NCBI GenBank assembly: GCA_028622995.1 | Contig: JAJQJQ010000004.1 | Location: forward strand, 3,038,001-3,102,000 | DNA length: 64,000 bases | Direction of reading: 5' to 3' | DNA from: Panagrolaimus kolymaensis | Taxonomy: Eukaryota > Nematoda > Chromadorea > Rhabditida > Panagrolaimidae | Part shown: piece by piece, positions 12,149 through 23,692 of the stretch | Numbering within the stretch: position 1 is the first letter of the stretch | How the letters are laid out: each line of letters opens with the position of its first letter | Notes under the pieces: generated by a model | Database searches by the model: none | What the model was told of the DNA's origin: nothing | Seen by the model: the letters and a program-made list of their open reading frames with translations, nothing else | Position numbers and translations under genes: made by a program

Positions 12149-15100
12149 GATTTACACTGAAGAAGTAAATAATATATTGCTTACAATATTTTGGGGACCC
12201 TGAAATAGATTTTAATTTTCATAAATGGATATATAAATAAACACAATTAAAACATCTGAAACTTTAGCATCTGGTGAAGTTTCATAACGCGGAAATAAAA
12301 AATCAACAAAGATTTTAGAAAAACTCAAAGTTTATTTTTTGCAGAATAAACTTTGACTAGTAAGTCGTAAAACTAAACAGGGAGGTGAAAGTGTGAATCA
12401 ACTATAATAAATTAATTCATGAAATAATAAACTCAATCGAGAGAAAATTGATATTCAAAGTAATTAGCTACTTTAAGTTAGTTATGCGACGAAGCTTAAA
12501 ATTAAGGGCATAAAAAAGAAAGTAGGTTAAGGTAAGATTATTTTTACTGTAAAAAAATATAAACAACAATACAGAAATATGATAATCACTAGTTCACGTT
12601 CTCGAAACTGTAAAATTGTTAGGGAGCTTATAGGATTACCTTTACCATAACTCCAAATCAACTTCTTTTTAGTTTTCGTTAAAAAGCTTTAACTCGTGAA
12701 AAAATTAACTAAAAAAATAACTTCAAAAGAGCAACAAATTGGGTGCAACACTCTTAAATGAAAAACATGAGAAGTCAAATAATAAAAAAAGTGGTAACTT
12801 TGAAGTTTTTGAGGGCTCTTTTTATTAATATGTCAAAAAAATCCTCTCAAATCTTGTGCTTCTATGACGCCGCCTTTTTAGCAGATGTTTATATCTCTCT
12901 CAAAGTTTCTATCAGATTTTTTAAAAAAATTCACCTGGTTAAAGGTTTAATAATATTAATGATTTTACTTTGACTTCACTCACGTCCAGCAAGATGCACG
13001 TGAGAGAAAGAGAGATATATCAACGTCAAAGATCTCAGAAATTTAGCTATAGCTAGTAGCTTTTTTTTTCAAAAGGCGGGGGATTTGCTGCTGCTGCTGC
13101 TTCTGCCTGCTACTGAATGAAAGGTATCCAAAAATGAAGACGTAATTTAATAATTTATTATTAAAATTACGTATTTTTTCAAATGGAAAGGTCAAAAGTG
13201 AAAAGTACAAGGAAACTAAAAGAAAATGTTTAAAGGTTGAATGAAATATGCTTGAAAGCATAGGAGAAAAATGTTGCGGAAAAAAAAGAACTTTCTGTGA
13301 AGCATAATATCAAATTGAAAATAGAAAGAGTTGCAGGTTTTAGAGAAGGCCTTTTATTTAAATTTAGAATTTTAGAAGGGCGTAAATTTATTCATGTGCA
13401 GATTACCTATTTTTGTCATATTTTTGGAGGGTTAGTTATTACCAAAAATGGCAACAACGATAAAAGGTAAAGGTAAAAGTTCGCCTTGCCATATTGTTTT
13501 TAAGAAAAACAAATAAAAAATTTAAATTAACTATGGTTGCAACTAAAATTGCAATTTCTGAGATAAATATAATGTTTGGTTTAAATAAATATATTAATCT
13601 TAAATGTTTGATGTAGGCTATCAAAAAAATACAGAAGCTTAGTATTACAATTTCCAAAAAAAAAGTCTCAAATCGCTAAAAGTTCAGAATTCTCAAAAAC
13701 ATTTTCATCGTAATTTTGTTTTTGATCAACAGCCTTTCAAAGCCTTCCTTTTATTTGACTTTAAGAAAAAAATTTAAACAAAGTATCTCATTTTTATATG
13801 AGCTCAGATTCGTTACTGTACCACCCATCTATCTCATAAATAGTATATTTCTATTTATAAAAACAAAATTTATTAAACTCGTGAAAGCTTTAACCAAAAA
13901 TAAAAAAGCAAATGTAAAAATTTTCCAAAAATAGTAATTTTTTTTATAATTTAAATTTCCACTCAAAAAAGATTGGTTTAAATAGTGTCCTTTTAAAGGA
14001 ATAATAATAACACCATTCCAAAACAAAACAAAAAAGAGATAATAAAATTCTGAATATTATTTCAAACTTTTTATAACTACTACGAGGCAGCACACCTCCT
14101 ACCTTTGCCTCTCTTCTGGATTATATCATCATGTCTTTTTTTTATTTTGCACCCAACTTTTATATGTGGCAAAAGAAAAAAAAAGTGAGATGGCGGTTTT
14201 AATTAATATTCCACAAACATTCATTAATTCATTTTTTGACTTTTTTAATTTTTAATTTTTGCAAAAAATCCTTTTTGTTATTTACAATTTTTTGTTTGTT
14301 TGATAATCTGATTTCTTATTTTTAAATGATTTCATAATTTAAAAAATAATTACTGTAAAAGGTTTGATGGAGCTAAAAGTGATCATCTTGTCCATTTTTG
14401 TTTTAATTCAAAGGACTAACGCCGCTTTCAATAATGTGTTAAGTTGAATCATGTTTTTTAGTTAAAAGTATTTGGCTTCAATTTCATTTTGAAACACCCA
14501 AAGTCATATAAAGTTGTGACATTAATTTATCTACGTTAACTCTAATCTTTCTCTTACTCTATCCGTTTTTATTCAAAATAAACTCGATTTCTCTATATAC
14601 CAGGAGGATTTCATGTTACTGGAAACTTACATTTATGATACAGTTGCAAAAAAATTTTTACAAGGGTATGATCATTTCATCTTGCATCCCAGATGCTTTA
14701 ATATATGCTTATATGTAATGAAATGACCTTTTAGGGAAGTTTTAAAATCGGTATTAAAAATAAATTTTATATATAAAATCAAAATTACTAAAATCTCTAA
14801 TTTATGGTAAAAATTTGGTTAAGAATTTTATTTATTTCTAAGCTTTATTATCTTTCTTGATCGACGAGCCATATACTTTTACAAGCATCTTTTAGAAAGG
14901 TTTTTGTCAAGATACGGTGTTTTGGAATTTATAATAATGAGAAGCTTAAAAACGGGATTATAAATTATTGTTTCTGGAAAAGTTTGCATAAAATTTTTAA
15001 TGTGGCGACTAATTTTTGATATTTCTTATTCATTTTTTGCATTTTTAGTTTCGTCAAAAAAATTTTGCAAGTTTTATTATTTTATTAAAGTTTTAAAAAA

Positions 15101-18100
15101 AACAGATGCATTAAAGCAAAATTTTAAATGCCATATAATACTAATAATGAGATTTCACTCCAAAAATCACACATCATCATCACATCACATTCATGAAGTC
15201 ACAGAACAATAATGGAGGTTGCTGTTTTTGCGACTGTAATAATAAAGAATGACCTGAGTAATTGCGTCATCCAATTTTCTGTGGAAAAAAAAAACGGCGG
15301 TGGCGGCGGCGATCATGAATAAAATGAAAAAGTGTGACGGAATGGAACAAGTGTTTTCCAATTTTGTTATGACTGACTTTTAGTTAAGTCTCGAAAATTT
15401 TGTTTTTTTATTTCTTCTCGAACGACGTCTTCGTTGGTGGTGGTGGCGTCGGCATTTTTGTTTCATTTATCTCTTTCGTCAGTGGGGTGCCAAAGATTGA
15501 GTGTTTTTGCAACATAGTTTCAATGAAGCTTTTTCATTTTCTTGTTTTCGTCAATGTCATTCAAAAATATTTTTTTCTTGAAAGCTGAAAAAAATATATA
15601 TAAAGCAGGTGATATTTTTTTAAAGTTTAAAGCGAGATGATGAGATTACTGTATTTCCATAGTGTTGGCAGTGGCACACTTTTTTTACTTCAATTTTTTT
15701 TTATAATCTGTGATTCAGCGTTGTTGTTTACGAGAGAAGCAGGCGACATCAAAGTTTTTGTAGTTTAAAAAGCATATTAACCATTTAAATTAGAAAAAAA
15801 AACATATGATTTGATAATAATAAAAAGTTAATTAACTATAGAAAATTGGTGGGTCAAACAATTATTTACTTTTTAATCACAAATTTTTTTGATCGTTGAC
15901 TTTAATGCTTCAGAATTTTTAATGGATTTAAAAACGTTTTGACTGGCACGCTATACTATTATTCATCTTAAGAGTGTGTCAAATATGCGTGAATGAAATT
16001 CGTAGGTGGACAAAAACTTTGATAGTTAGTTAAATAAATAAAAAGTAATTTTCATTTTCTAAAAAACTATTTTTTAAGGCTACAGTACTTTTCCATTTTT
16101 ACTTCTTTTTTGAACCTAATTTATTTTTTCTTATTTTTACCAAAAAAAATCGTGAAAAGTGACAAAAACTAATAAAACCTCATTTTAGTAACAGCAGTAG
16201 CCAGCAAAAAAGGAAGACACAACAAAACAACCTCATTGCCACTTGAAAAACAATTTTTGTCAAAAAGAAAAAATGATGATGATTTTCATCGTCGTTTTTG
16301 TTCGCGTCAGATACATACACGAGAAATAAATAAATGAGAATAAATGAATGAGAAACACATTCACTTGAGTGCTTCATTTTTCATCTTCATTTTTTACTTT
16401 TCCTTCTTATTTTTTTTTTAAACGACATCCTTTTATGAGTTTTTATTATTATTGAAAACATTGAAGGCATCAGCAACGAAGACAGCGGCGAAGATGACAA
16501 AACAAAAATTTTATTTTCTGTAGGTCCATTGTTTGTTATTAACACGCTTTTTTCTCATAGGAAAAAAATTCGTTTTCTCGCTACCGTAATTCTTCACGTT
16601 TTTTTCTTCATTTTAATTTTGTCTATTCCTTTTTTGTCAGTCATTTTTGATGTGCAAAATAAAAAAATGAAGGCACACCCAATTACGGTAGTAAAAGAAG
16701 ATGCAAGTAGCAGCAGGAGCAAGAGCGAGAGTGGGAGCAAATCAGACTCAAGTGTTTCCCACTTGAAGATGACCAGGGCAATCGCTTGCTTTTTCTTCAT
16801 TGAATGATGAACTCGTTTTCCGGAGAAATTGTATGAAAACATCTGCTGCATCTTCCGTTCGTTTTTTTGGAACATGATTTTTTGAAGTTGTTTCAAAAGT
16901 GTTCCAAAGCTTTTCTTTAATTGAATTATCGTCTTTTGAGAGTTTATAAAAAAGGATATGTCAGATTCATTTAGAATCAAATTAACAACTTTAAGCTTAC
17001 TACTTTTTAGAAAAAAAATTTTTATTTTTAGGATTCTTTTTCGGTTTTAGTAAAAGTGATGATGAGGAGCCATTATAAAAGAGTAATCTTGGCAACTCAC
17101 TAATACAACTTTTTTTAATTATTTCAAACTTTCCCTCTCTAAAAAATAATTCCAATATCGTTCTCGATTCTATTCTCGTCCTCGACATGCCGAAAAGAGA
17201 TCACTTTTTTGTTCAAAAGCTTGAGAGTAAGTGCTTGATTCAAAGTATGCCGATTAGCAATGAACCGATAATTGAGTCTCCCTTCCTCCACTCTTGAAAG
17301 CCAAACCAACTTTTTGTTCCTTTGTAATCAAATCTTCCATGTCCCCTCTCTTTTTTTTGTTTTCTTTTTTTTGTCTGAGGTCAAACATAATGCTTGCAAT
17401 TCTTGATTCTTGAGTTTTTCTCCCAAAAATATTTGTAATTGTTTTTTTTTCTTCTCCCGTGTGGTTATAAAAAAGAGGAAATGCTTAAAAATGGATATAA
17501 ACATAAAAAATATAATACAAATGTTTATACTGCCACTTGTTAAAAGGAAGTCAGCCATTTCCGTTCATCATCGATGAAGAAAACAAAAAAGTCATGGAAT
17601 AATATTTCGCGGATTCTCTTGCGCCAGCATTATTTTTTTACGAGGGTTGATGTTGATCTGCGATCGCATCCTGCTGATTGTTTTATTTGTCAAATATAAC
17701 AAAAAAAAAGTGTCAAATGGTTTCCAATTGAAAAGAAGAAGAAAAAAAATGCCAAAAAGTTAAGGACATTGCTTGCCATCGTCGATGGACCAAGAAACAA
17801 TACATTTTGACACAAAACTGTGCAAACGAAAGAAGAGCGATCATAGTTGAATGGCACTTTACTCATACTCGTATATGTACGTTCATGCTTTGGATTTTTT
17901 CTTGCCATCACCTTTTTTCCTGGTTCATATTTTTTTGAGTTATAAAAATTATTTTAAGTCAAACTTACTACTCATAATGAAGAAGGCTATAAAAAGTTGA
18001 AACACCGCTAAATCAAGAAGTGCATACAACCAAAATTTCAGACATTCATGAATATTAAAACAAAAAATTTCGTTGTCTTCGTCATAAAAGACACAAAATT

Positions 18101-20635
18101 TGTTTTACATTTCGATAGCTTTTTATAATTTTTAAAAGTAAAAAAAAAATTTTGCAGCTGTAAACATTTTTTCACCTTTTAAAAAAATATATACAAGGTT
18201 TTTTTTCGATGTGTGAGACATCGAAAGCTAAATTTAACTTTTTTTAAATATATGAAATCAATTCTGTTGTTTTGTTGAGTTTTTGCACCTACGCTTTGAA
18301 TTTTATTTCCCTTTTTTCGATTAAAAATAACCCAAAAAAATAAATTAATAATTTTAAAAAATAAAAACAACGAAAATTGAAAAAACTAAATGTCAAATTA
18401 TGAAGTTTTGAAAAAGTTTAAAAAATTGGAAATTTCATTATTGAAATAAATTATAAATTGCAAAACTAAGAAAAGAGATCAAAGCTAATGTTGCAAAAAG
18501 AAGTAAATCTTAAAATAGTAACCAAAAAGTAAAGTCAAATTTGCAGAAAGGGTTGAATATTACCAAAGTTTTTCTGATGTCGTTTTTGTACTAAATGCAA
18601 TTTCTAAACTTTTCCTTTCTTCGAAACTCAAAAAATCCATTTCCATTTACCGCTCGATTAAAGCAAGATTGTCCCCAATTACCCGCACAAAAAGAGCAGC
18701 AAGCATAAACACTAATAAATTAGGTGTAATTTGAGAAATTATTATTTTTTAGCACAGAAGATTGACCGAGGATAAAATCCCACATCACCGCATACTTACG
18801 CGAGCAAGCAAGTAGACAGACCTTCTTCTCATTGCTTCCTTTCTTCTTCTTATGATGGCGCGCATCATCTTTGTTTTTTTATTATTATTTTATTGACTTT
18901 CATGTTTGCGGATCCCATTAGTATGTACAAAAAAAAAGTCGGCCGTATTTCTTTTGAACTTTTGTACTTTACTTTAAAAAAACCGAACATCCGCAAACAA
19001 ATGCTTTCATTATAATATAATAGTGTTTTAATAAAAAAAATCAAAGGATTCATTAATGAAAAAAAAATATTTCTATTAAAAATTGCTGCCCTTCCGGGAA
19101 AGAATCTTTTTTTCATCAAAAATTACGGTATCTCTTTTTTTAGCGGTGATGGTATAAGAAAAAAGTTTGAAGGAATTGTGACGACCGGAAATCACGACCT
19201 TATTTTCCCTTGCTTCATTTGCCAATTTGTAGTCGTCGTCGGCGATAAAAGCATATTTGAACCATGTCTTCGTCTTCATCTTTTTTTAATAAAGAAAGTG
19301 TCGCCGTCAAACGGTTCATCTTCAAAACCTTACTTCTCTTACTAACCTTAGATAAACTTTAAGCAGCAAAAAATATAAGGAGAGGATTAACCGAGATCAC
19401 TTTGATTTAAAGCGCTTTTTTGATTGGCTTTCGCGCTCACTAGTTTTTTTTTTGTATTTGACTCGTTTAAATCTTTGTTAGTTTACCTTTGAGAAAGCGA
19501 AAAGAAAACTTTAAGTAAGCAAAGATAAAAAAAATAAAGTAAATGCGCTAAAATATTGTGAATCGTGAGATTCTTTTTTTCCCTTGGTTTGAAAATATGA
19601 ATATTTTTAAGGCTCAAAATTTTTCTTAGTCTTTCAAGCAAAATTACGGTCATCGTCATTTTCACCTTTTTAGTGTGAACAAGTGAAAGTCAATCCTTCG
19701 TTTAAATGACCCCATTGTTTCTTTAAATGGATTCCCTGCAGGGTGTCTTTCCTATTTTAAAAAAATAAGTTAATCCAATTTTGGATGGCATGCGCAACCT
19801 GTCAAAACTTTTTAGAATCAAGCTTGCTTCTTTGCAAAAAAAAAACCCCTTCCATCTGCCTTTCTCTCTTCCTGCTTTTTTGACTACCATTATAGCTTTG
19901 CTTCCGATGGCATTTTAATCCCTCTCTTTATTCATGATCCATATAAAGCTGATCCTTATCCTCCTTTTCTCACATAATAAACTCAAAACAATCCATGCAA
20001 AAGCGTGTAAAGGTTGCGCAATTTTCAAATTCTTTTAGCTTTTTTCTTGTCGGTAAACTTTCTCACACTTTCAACAAAAAACAAAAAATCATATAATTAT
20101 AATAAAAAGTTGCCGAGATTTTTAACCGAATTTGACCGTTACATCTCTCTCTAATTTCTTCTCTCTAATTAACCCTAATGCTCTTTTCATATCCACAATT
20201 GTTGCTTCTTAGATAATACAATTAAAAAGAGCAAAAAAAGAACAGCAAATTTTCTCACTTCTCGAAAAAAAGAAAAAATTGCCACCGCGCAACATGAAAA
20301 AAATTCATCCATGGGAATGGAAATAAACAAAGAACACAAATGTATATCTCAAGCCTAACAACAAGCTTAAAAAAATGTTTAGCCAAAAAAATGATGTTGC
20401 AAAATGAAAACATGAAAGGAAAAAACAAAAAAACGTCAATCTCTTGTTGCTCTTTTGCTTTACCAACAACAACAACCACCACCCTTTTTGATGAATACAT
20501 TAATCTTTATACGTGTATATTAAAATAATATTATAATTTATTTTTGTTGTTTCTTATCACAAACAAATAAAGGAGAATGAACATTAAAATGAGTAAATTG
20601 ATGATTAATAGTTCTTCAAAATAACATGATCACCA
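12149..20635. other. 8.5-kb gene-poor region
   Basis: No exon with splice sites and non-repetitive coding sequence was found on either strand. Open frames here are short and dominated by Phe, Lys, Leu and Ile, as expected from poly-T and poly-A. Small inverted repeats occur, for example CTCACGT...ACGTGAG near 12980-13006 and TTTGCGGAT/ATCCGCAAA at 18905 and 18989. It lies upstream of the cystine-knot ligand gene and could hold its distal regulatory DNA or an unrecognised noncoding RNA. Confidence 0.4.
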
Positions 20636-20984
20636 TCATCCAACTGTTACATCTTCATAATTTCCATCGGCGGTATCTTGTACTGGAGGTTTAGCTGCCG
20701 TCTTTGATTCTCCACCACCGGCTGGTTTCGTTGCTGATTTAGCTGGTGCTCCACCTTGACCTGTATTTGCTGTTGGACCATTTGGCTATAAATTAAACGA
20801 AATAATTAAAGAGTAAACCAAAGCATCATCTGCTAACATTATTATCAAACAATCAATAAAGACTTACTTTTTGGTTTAAATTTTGTTTTTTCTTTATACA
20901 TTGAAATGAAATAATAGTCGTTATCAAAAATATCAAGAGCGTCCAAGCTGTTGCCAACCAAGTAAAATTTGCCAACTTCGTCAT
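20636..20984 (-). CDS. Small single-pass membrane protein, unknown
   Basis: Two exons (20984-20868, 20785-20636), phase 0, encode about 88 residues. The N-terminus MTKLANFTW is followed by one hydrophobic span (LATAWTLLIFLITTIISFQC, about 10-29). Lysines come right after it (IKKKQNLNQK), suggesting an N-out, C-in anchor. The rest is a polar Pro/Ala/Gly/Lys tail (GGAPAKSATKPAGGGESKTA) ending acidic, DGNYEDVTVG. The short tyrosine-acidic end could be a sorting or phosphorylation site, but that is a guess. The gene stands alone between the gene-poor region and the NK-2 homeobox gene. No family is recognised. Confidence 0.65.
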
Positions 20985-21773
20985 GTTTTCTGAAAAAAAG
21001 AAAGTGAATAAAAGCTTCTAATTTTTTATGAAGAAAAAAAACTTACCAATAACCACAGCAGCACAATGACTTTCAATCAATCAAGAAGATGAAACAACAA
21101 ATCACCACTGTTGATCCAAAAGGTGTTTTTGGGAAATGATTTCTTGACAATGGCAAAAATGTCAAAAAATGAATGAAAACATATTTCACATTTATGCTAA
21201 TTTTCTTCAACATGAAAAGTAGTAAGAATAAAGAGAAAGATTTATTTTATTTATTTTTTTGTTTCTAAGACAAACAAATTAAAGAGAAAAAAAAACATTG
21301 TGGAAGAATTACATTTGAGGTGACATTAGAAGACGAAAAAAAACTTTGTTTGAAAAAAACATGCGTAAAAAAATAATAAAACATCTGAAAAAATTTCTTT
21401 GGATAAAAAATCATCCATGGTTGGACTTTTTTTGCAAGCATGAAAATTATAAGAAAAGATAATGAAAAGCAACAACAAAAAAGAAAATGGATGAGCAAAA
21501 GACCTGACAAAAAATTTTGTGTAAAAAAGCATATAAAGAAAAGAAAGAAACAATTTATTTTTACTAAAAAAAATTTGTAATTGAAAAAAAATTAGATAAA
21601 GTTTTAAAGAAGTATTGTAACTTGTTTTTCTTTTTTATTTGTTAAAACAATGCCAAATGGAAAACCCGTTTAAATAGCAATGCTTCGAAAATTACATGGG
21701 CATTAAAGTTGGTGGGCTCCTTTAAAACTTTTTAGAAAATAATTTAGAAAATAAAAAGAAGATTATTTTTTAT
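20985..21773. other. Intergenic region
   Basis: AT-rich spacer between the small membrane protein start and the stop of the NK-2 gene, both on the minus strand. It should hold the membrane protein promoter and the homeobox 3' UTR. The open frames on the minus strand are low-complexity Phe/Ser and not convincing. Confidence 0.4.
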
Positions 21774-23692
21774 TTATTTATTAAAATATTGTAAATATGA
21801 TCCATCTGTACCTGATGGCATAGCAGGATACATATTCATACCCATTGGAAATGTGGGATAATGGTGATGATACGGATATCCCATGGGTGGATATGGAACT
21901 GTAAGATCTTGTTTCACATCATAAATAGATGGTTTAATATCCGATGAAACATCATGAGGTTGAATGGCCATTGAAGAAGAAATATCATTTTGAAGTTTAA
22001 TTTCGGGTGAATTTGTTGCTGTCATGGATAATTCATTTCCAGATGATGATGGACTTTCAATGCTTCCTGAATCATTAAATGATCCAGAATGATGGGGTCT
22101 ATTTTGAACTCGATCATCTTCTTTTTGCTTTTGTTTGCATTTATATCGGTTATTTTGAAACCAAATTTTTACCTAAAAAATGTTTCTCATTTTTAGTAAT
22201 GGAAGTGGGAGGCTATGGTAAACCAAAACACATAGTCCTTTAAAAAAACAAGAATTTTTAAAAGAAAAAATTGAAACACCCTTTTAAGCCAAAAGAAAAA
22301 AATTACCGTATCCTCGCATCCTTAAACGCATCGTTGACGATGAAGTCTTTTTATTTGCTCAAAAACGAAAAAAGAGTGCATCATCCAAAAAAAGCGCAAA
22401 TCGACGACGCTGTTCAATACCTTTTCTCTGTTTTTAGAGAACTAACTCTTTAAAAAAAATATTTCACACCAAAAAAATTTTTTCTCAAATTTCTTCACCT
22501 TCTCCTTATCGTTTTGCTCATTTAACGAATGCTTACTAACCTGTTGAGGTGTAAGCCCAGTGGCAGCAGCAAGCTTTTCTCTGGTTTCTGGTTTTACATA
22601 TGGTTCTTTATCAAATGCACGCTTTAATTCATTTACTTGATTTTGAGAAAATAAATTTCTCCTTCTTCGTGAATTTCTCATTGCATTTCCTGCAGCCATC
22701 GATGAAAGGGCTGATGCCATAAATGGAAGATTTGTATTAAAGCTTGAAGCTGATGGAACATTGAGTTTTGACACTATAAAAAAAGATAGTAAATAAAATG
22801 ACAGAATTAACCAAGGTCAATGAAGCCTTTTTTTTCTTTGGTGTTCAAATATTATTTAGTTAGTAATGGAACGAACAAACGAGAGGAAAAAAATGTGCGA
22901 ATACATAAGTGGATTTTGACCATACAAAAATAAGAGTAAGTAAGTAAGTAAGTAAGTACTCGAGAAAAACTAAACTTTTTTCTATTTTTTTGCTGCGCGA
23001 GAATACTAAACTTTTTTTTAATGCTGACCATATTTTTTTTCAACGATGATGCTGGTTGACTGTAAATAGAAAAAAATATGGTTTGGAATGTAAAATAACC
23101 TGCTGATAGAAAAAAAAATAATAGAGCGCAACATTTTAACACTTTAGTGTTTAAATGTTTTGACCGTTATAAAAACAATGGCAAGCAATAGACACCTGTA
23201 GTGATGCTTGCTTGCCATAGAGGAGGGCAGTCAGTGACAGGCGATAAATGTGTATGCATGAATATTTTTCGAAGCAAACAGAAAAAGTTTATTCTTGATG
23301 GATTTCAAAAAATTAGGTAAAAAAATATTGTAAAATAAAGCTTACTTGGAAAACGAGGATCTGCTGCAGCTGCGGCATTCCAATGTGATGCATTCCATGG
23401 ATACCTAAATTTCATCGCCATAAATTAAAAGAGCATTCAAGAAGAAATAATCAACATACGATAAATCAGTTGGATATGAACTAGTTGAACCAAAACCAGA
23501 ATTAGCTGAAGCTCCAGTAAAATAACTCGGATTTGGCCATAAATTAAAGGGTTGTTGAAGGCTTGATGAAGAACCATTTAAAGCTGCTGCTGATGAAGCT
23601 GCAGCCGCGGATGATGGATCCCAATTGGTTGTTGGACAAATACCAACTCCACCATTTTGTGATGTAATTCCGCCATCCGTGGGTGAGGTCAT
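21774..23692 (-). CDS. NK-2 class homeobox transcription factor
   Basis: Four exons (23692-23460, 23404-23346, 22773-22541, 22172-21774) encode about 307 residues. The homeodomain spans residues 132-191, from RRRRNLFSQNQVNELKRAF through EKLAAATGLTPQQ to VKIWFQNNRYKCK. Trp48, Phe49, Asn51 and Arg53 are present, and the Tyr at homeodomain position 54 is the NK-2 class hallmark. The third helix is split by intron 3 just before Val-Lys-Ile-Trp. The N-terminal part is Ser/Ala/Gly-rich with aromatic motifs (NPSYFTGASANSGFGSTSSY, YPWNASHW). The C-terminal part is Ser/Pro/His/Tyr-rich. It should be a nuclear DNA-binding regulator. Nematodes have several NK-2 genes (ceh-22, -24, -27, -28, -51); this homeodomain is too divergent for me to pick one. 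Confidence 0.88.
22937..22960. repeat. GTAA tetranucleotide microsatellite
   Basis: About six tandem copies of GTAA lie in the 572-bp intron 2 of the NK-2 gene. This is a simple repeat likely to vary in copy number. Confidence 0.8.
23178..23218. repeat. Short perfect hairpin in an NK-2 gene intron
   Basis: ATGGCAAGCAA (23178-23188) and its exact reverse complement TTGCTTGCCAT (23208-23218) flank a 19-nt loop. Pairing does not extend, so the stem is too short for a typical pre-miRNA. Confidence 0.6.

Noticed and set aside
12865..13085. Imperfect inverted repeat around CTCACGT...ACGTGAG with outer GCCGCCTTTT/AAAAGGCGG
   Set aside because: Only short blocks pair, separated by unequal gaps, and there is no target duplication. 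Too weak to call an element or RNA.
16529..16980. Overlapping open frames of 92 and 128 residues on opposite strands
   Set aside because: Neither has splice support or recognisable features; both are dominated by residues coded by T- or A-runs.
18905..18997. TTTGCGGAT/ATCCGCAAA with an inner GTAC-A-run stem, possible small RNA hairpin
   Set aside because: The large asymmetric internal loop and A/T-run inner stem make it poor as a pre-miRNA.
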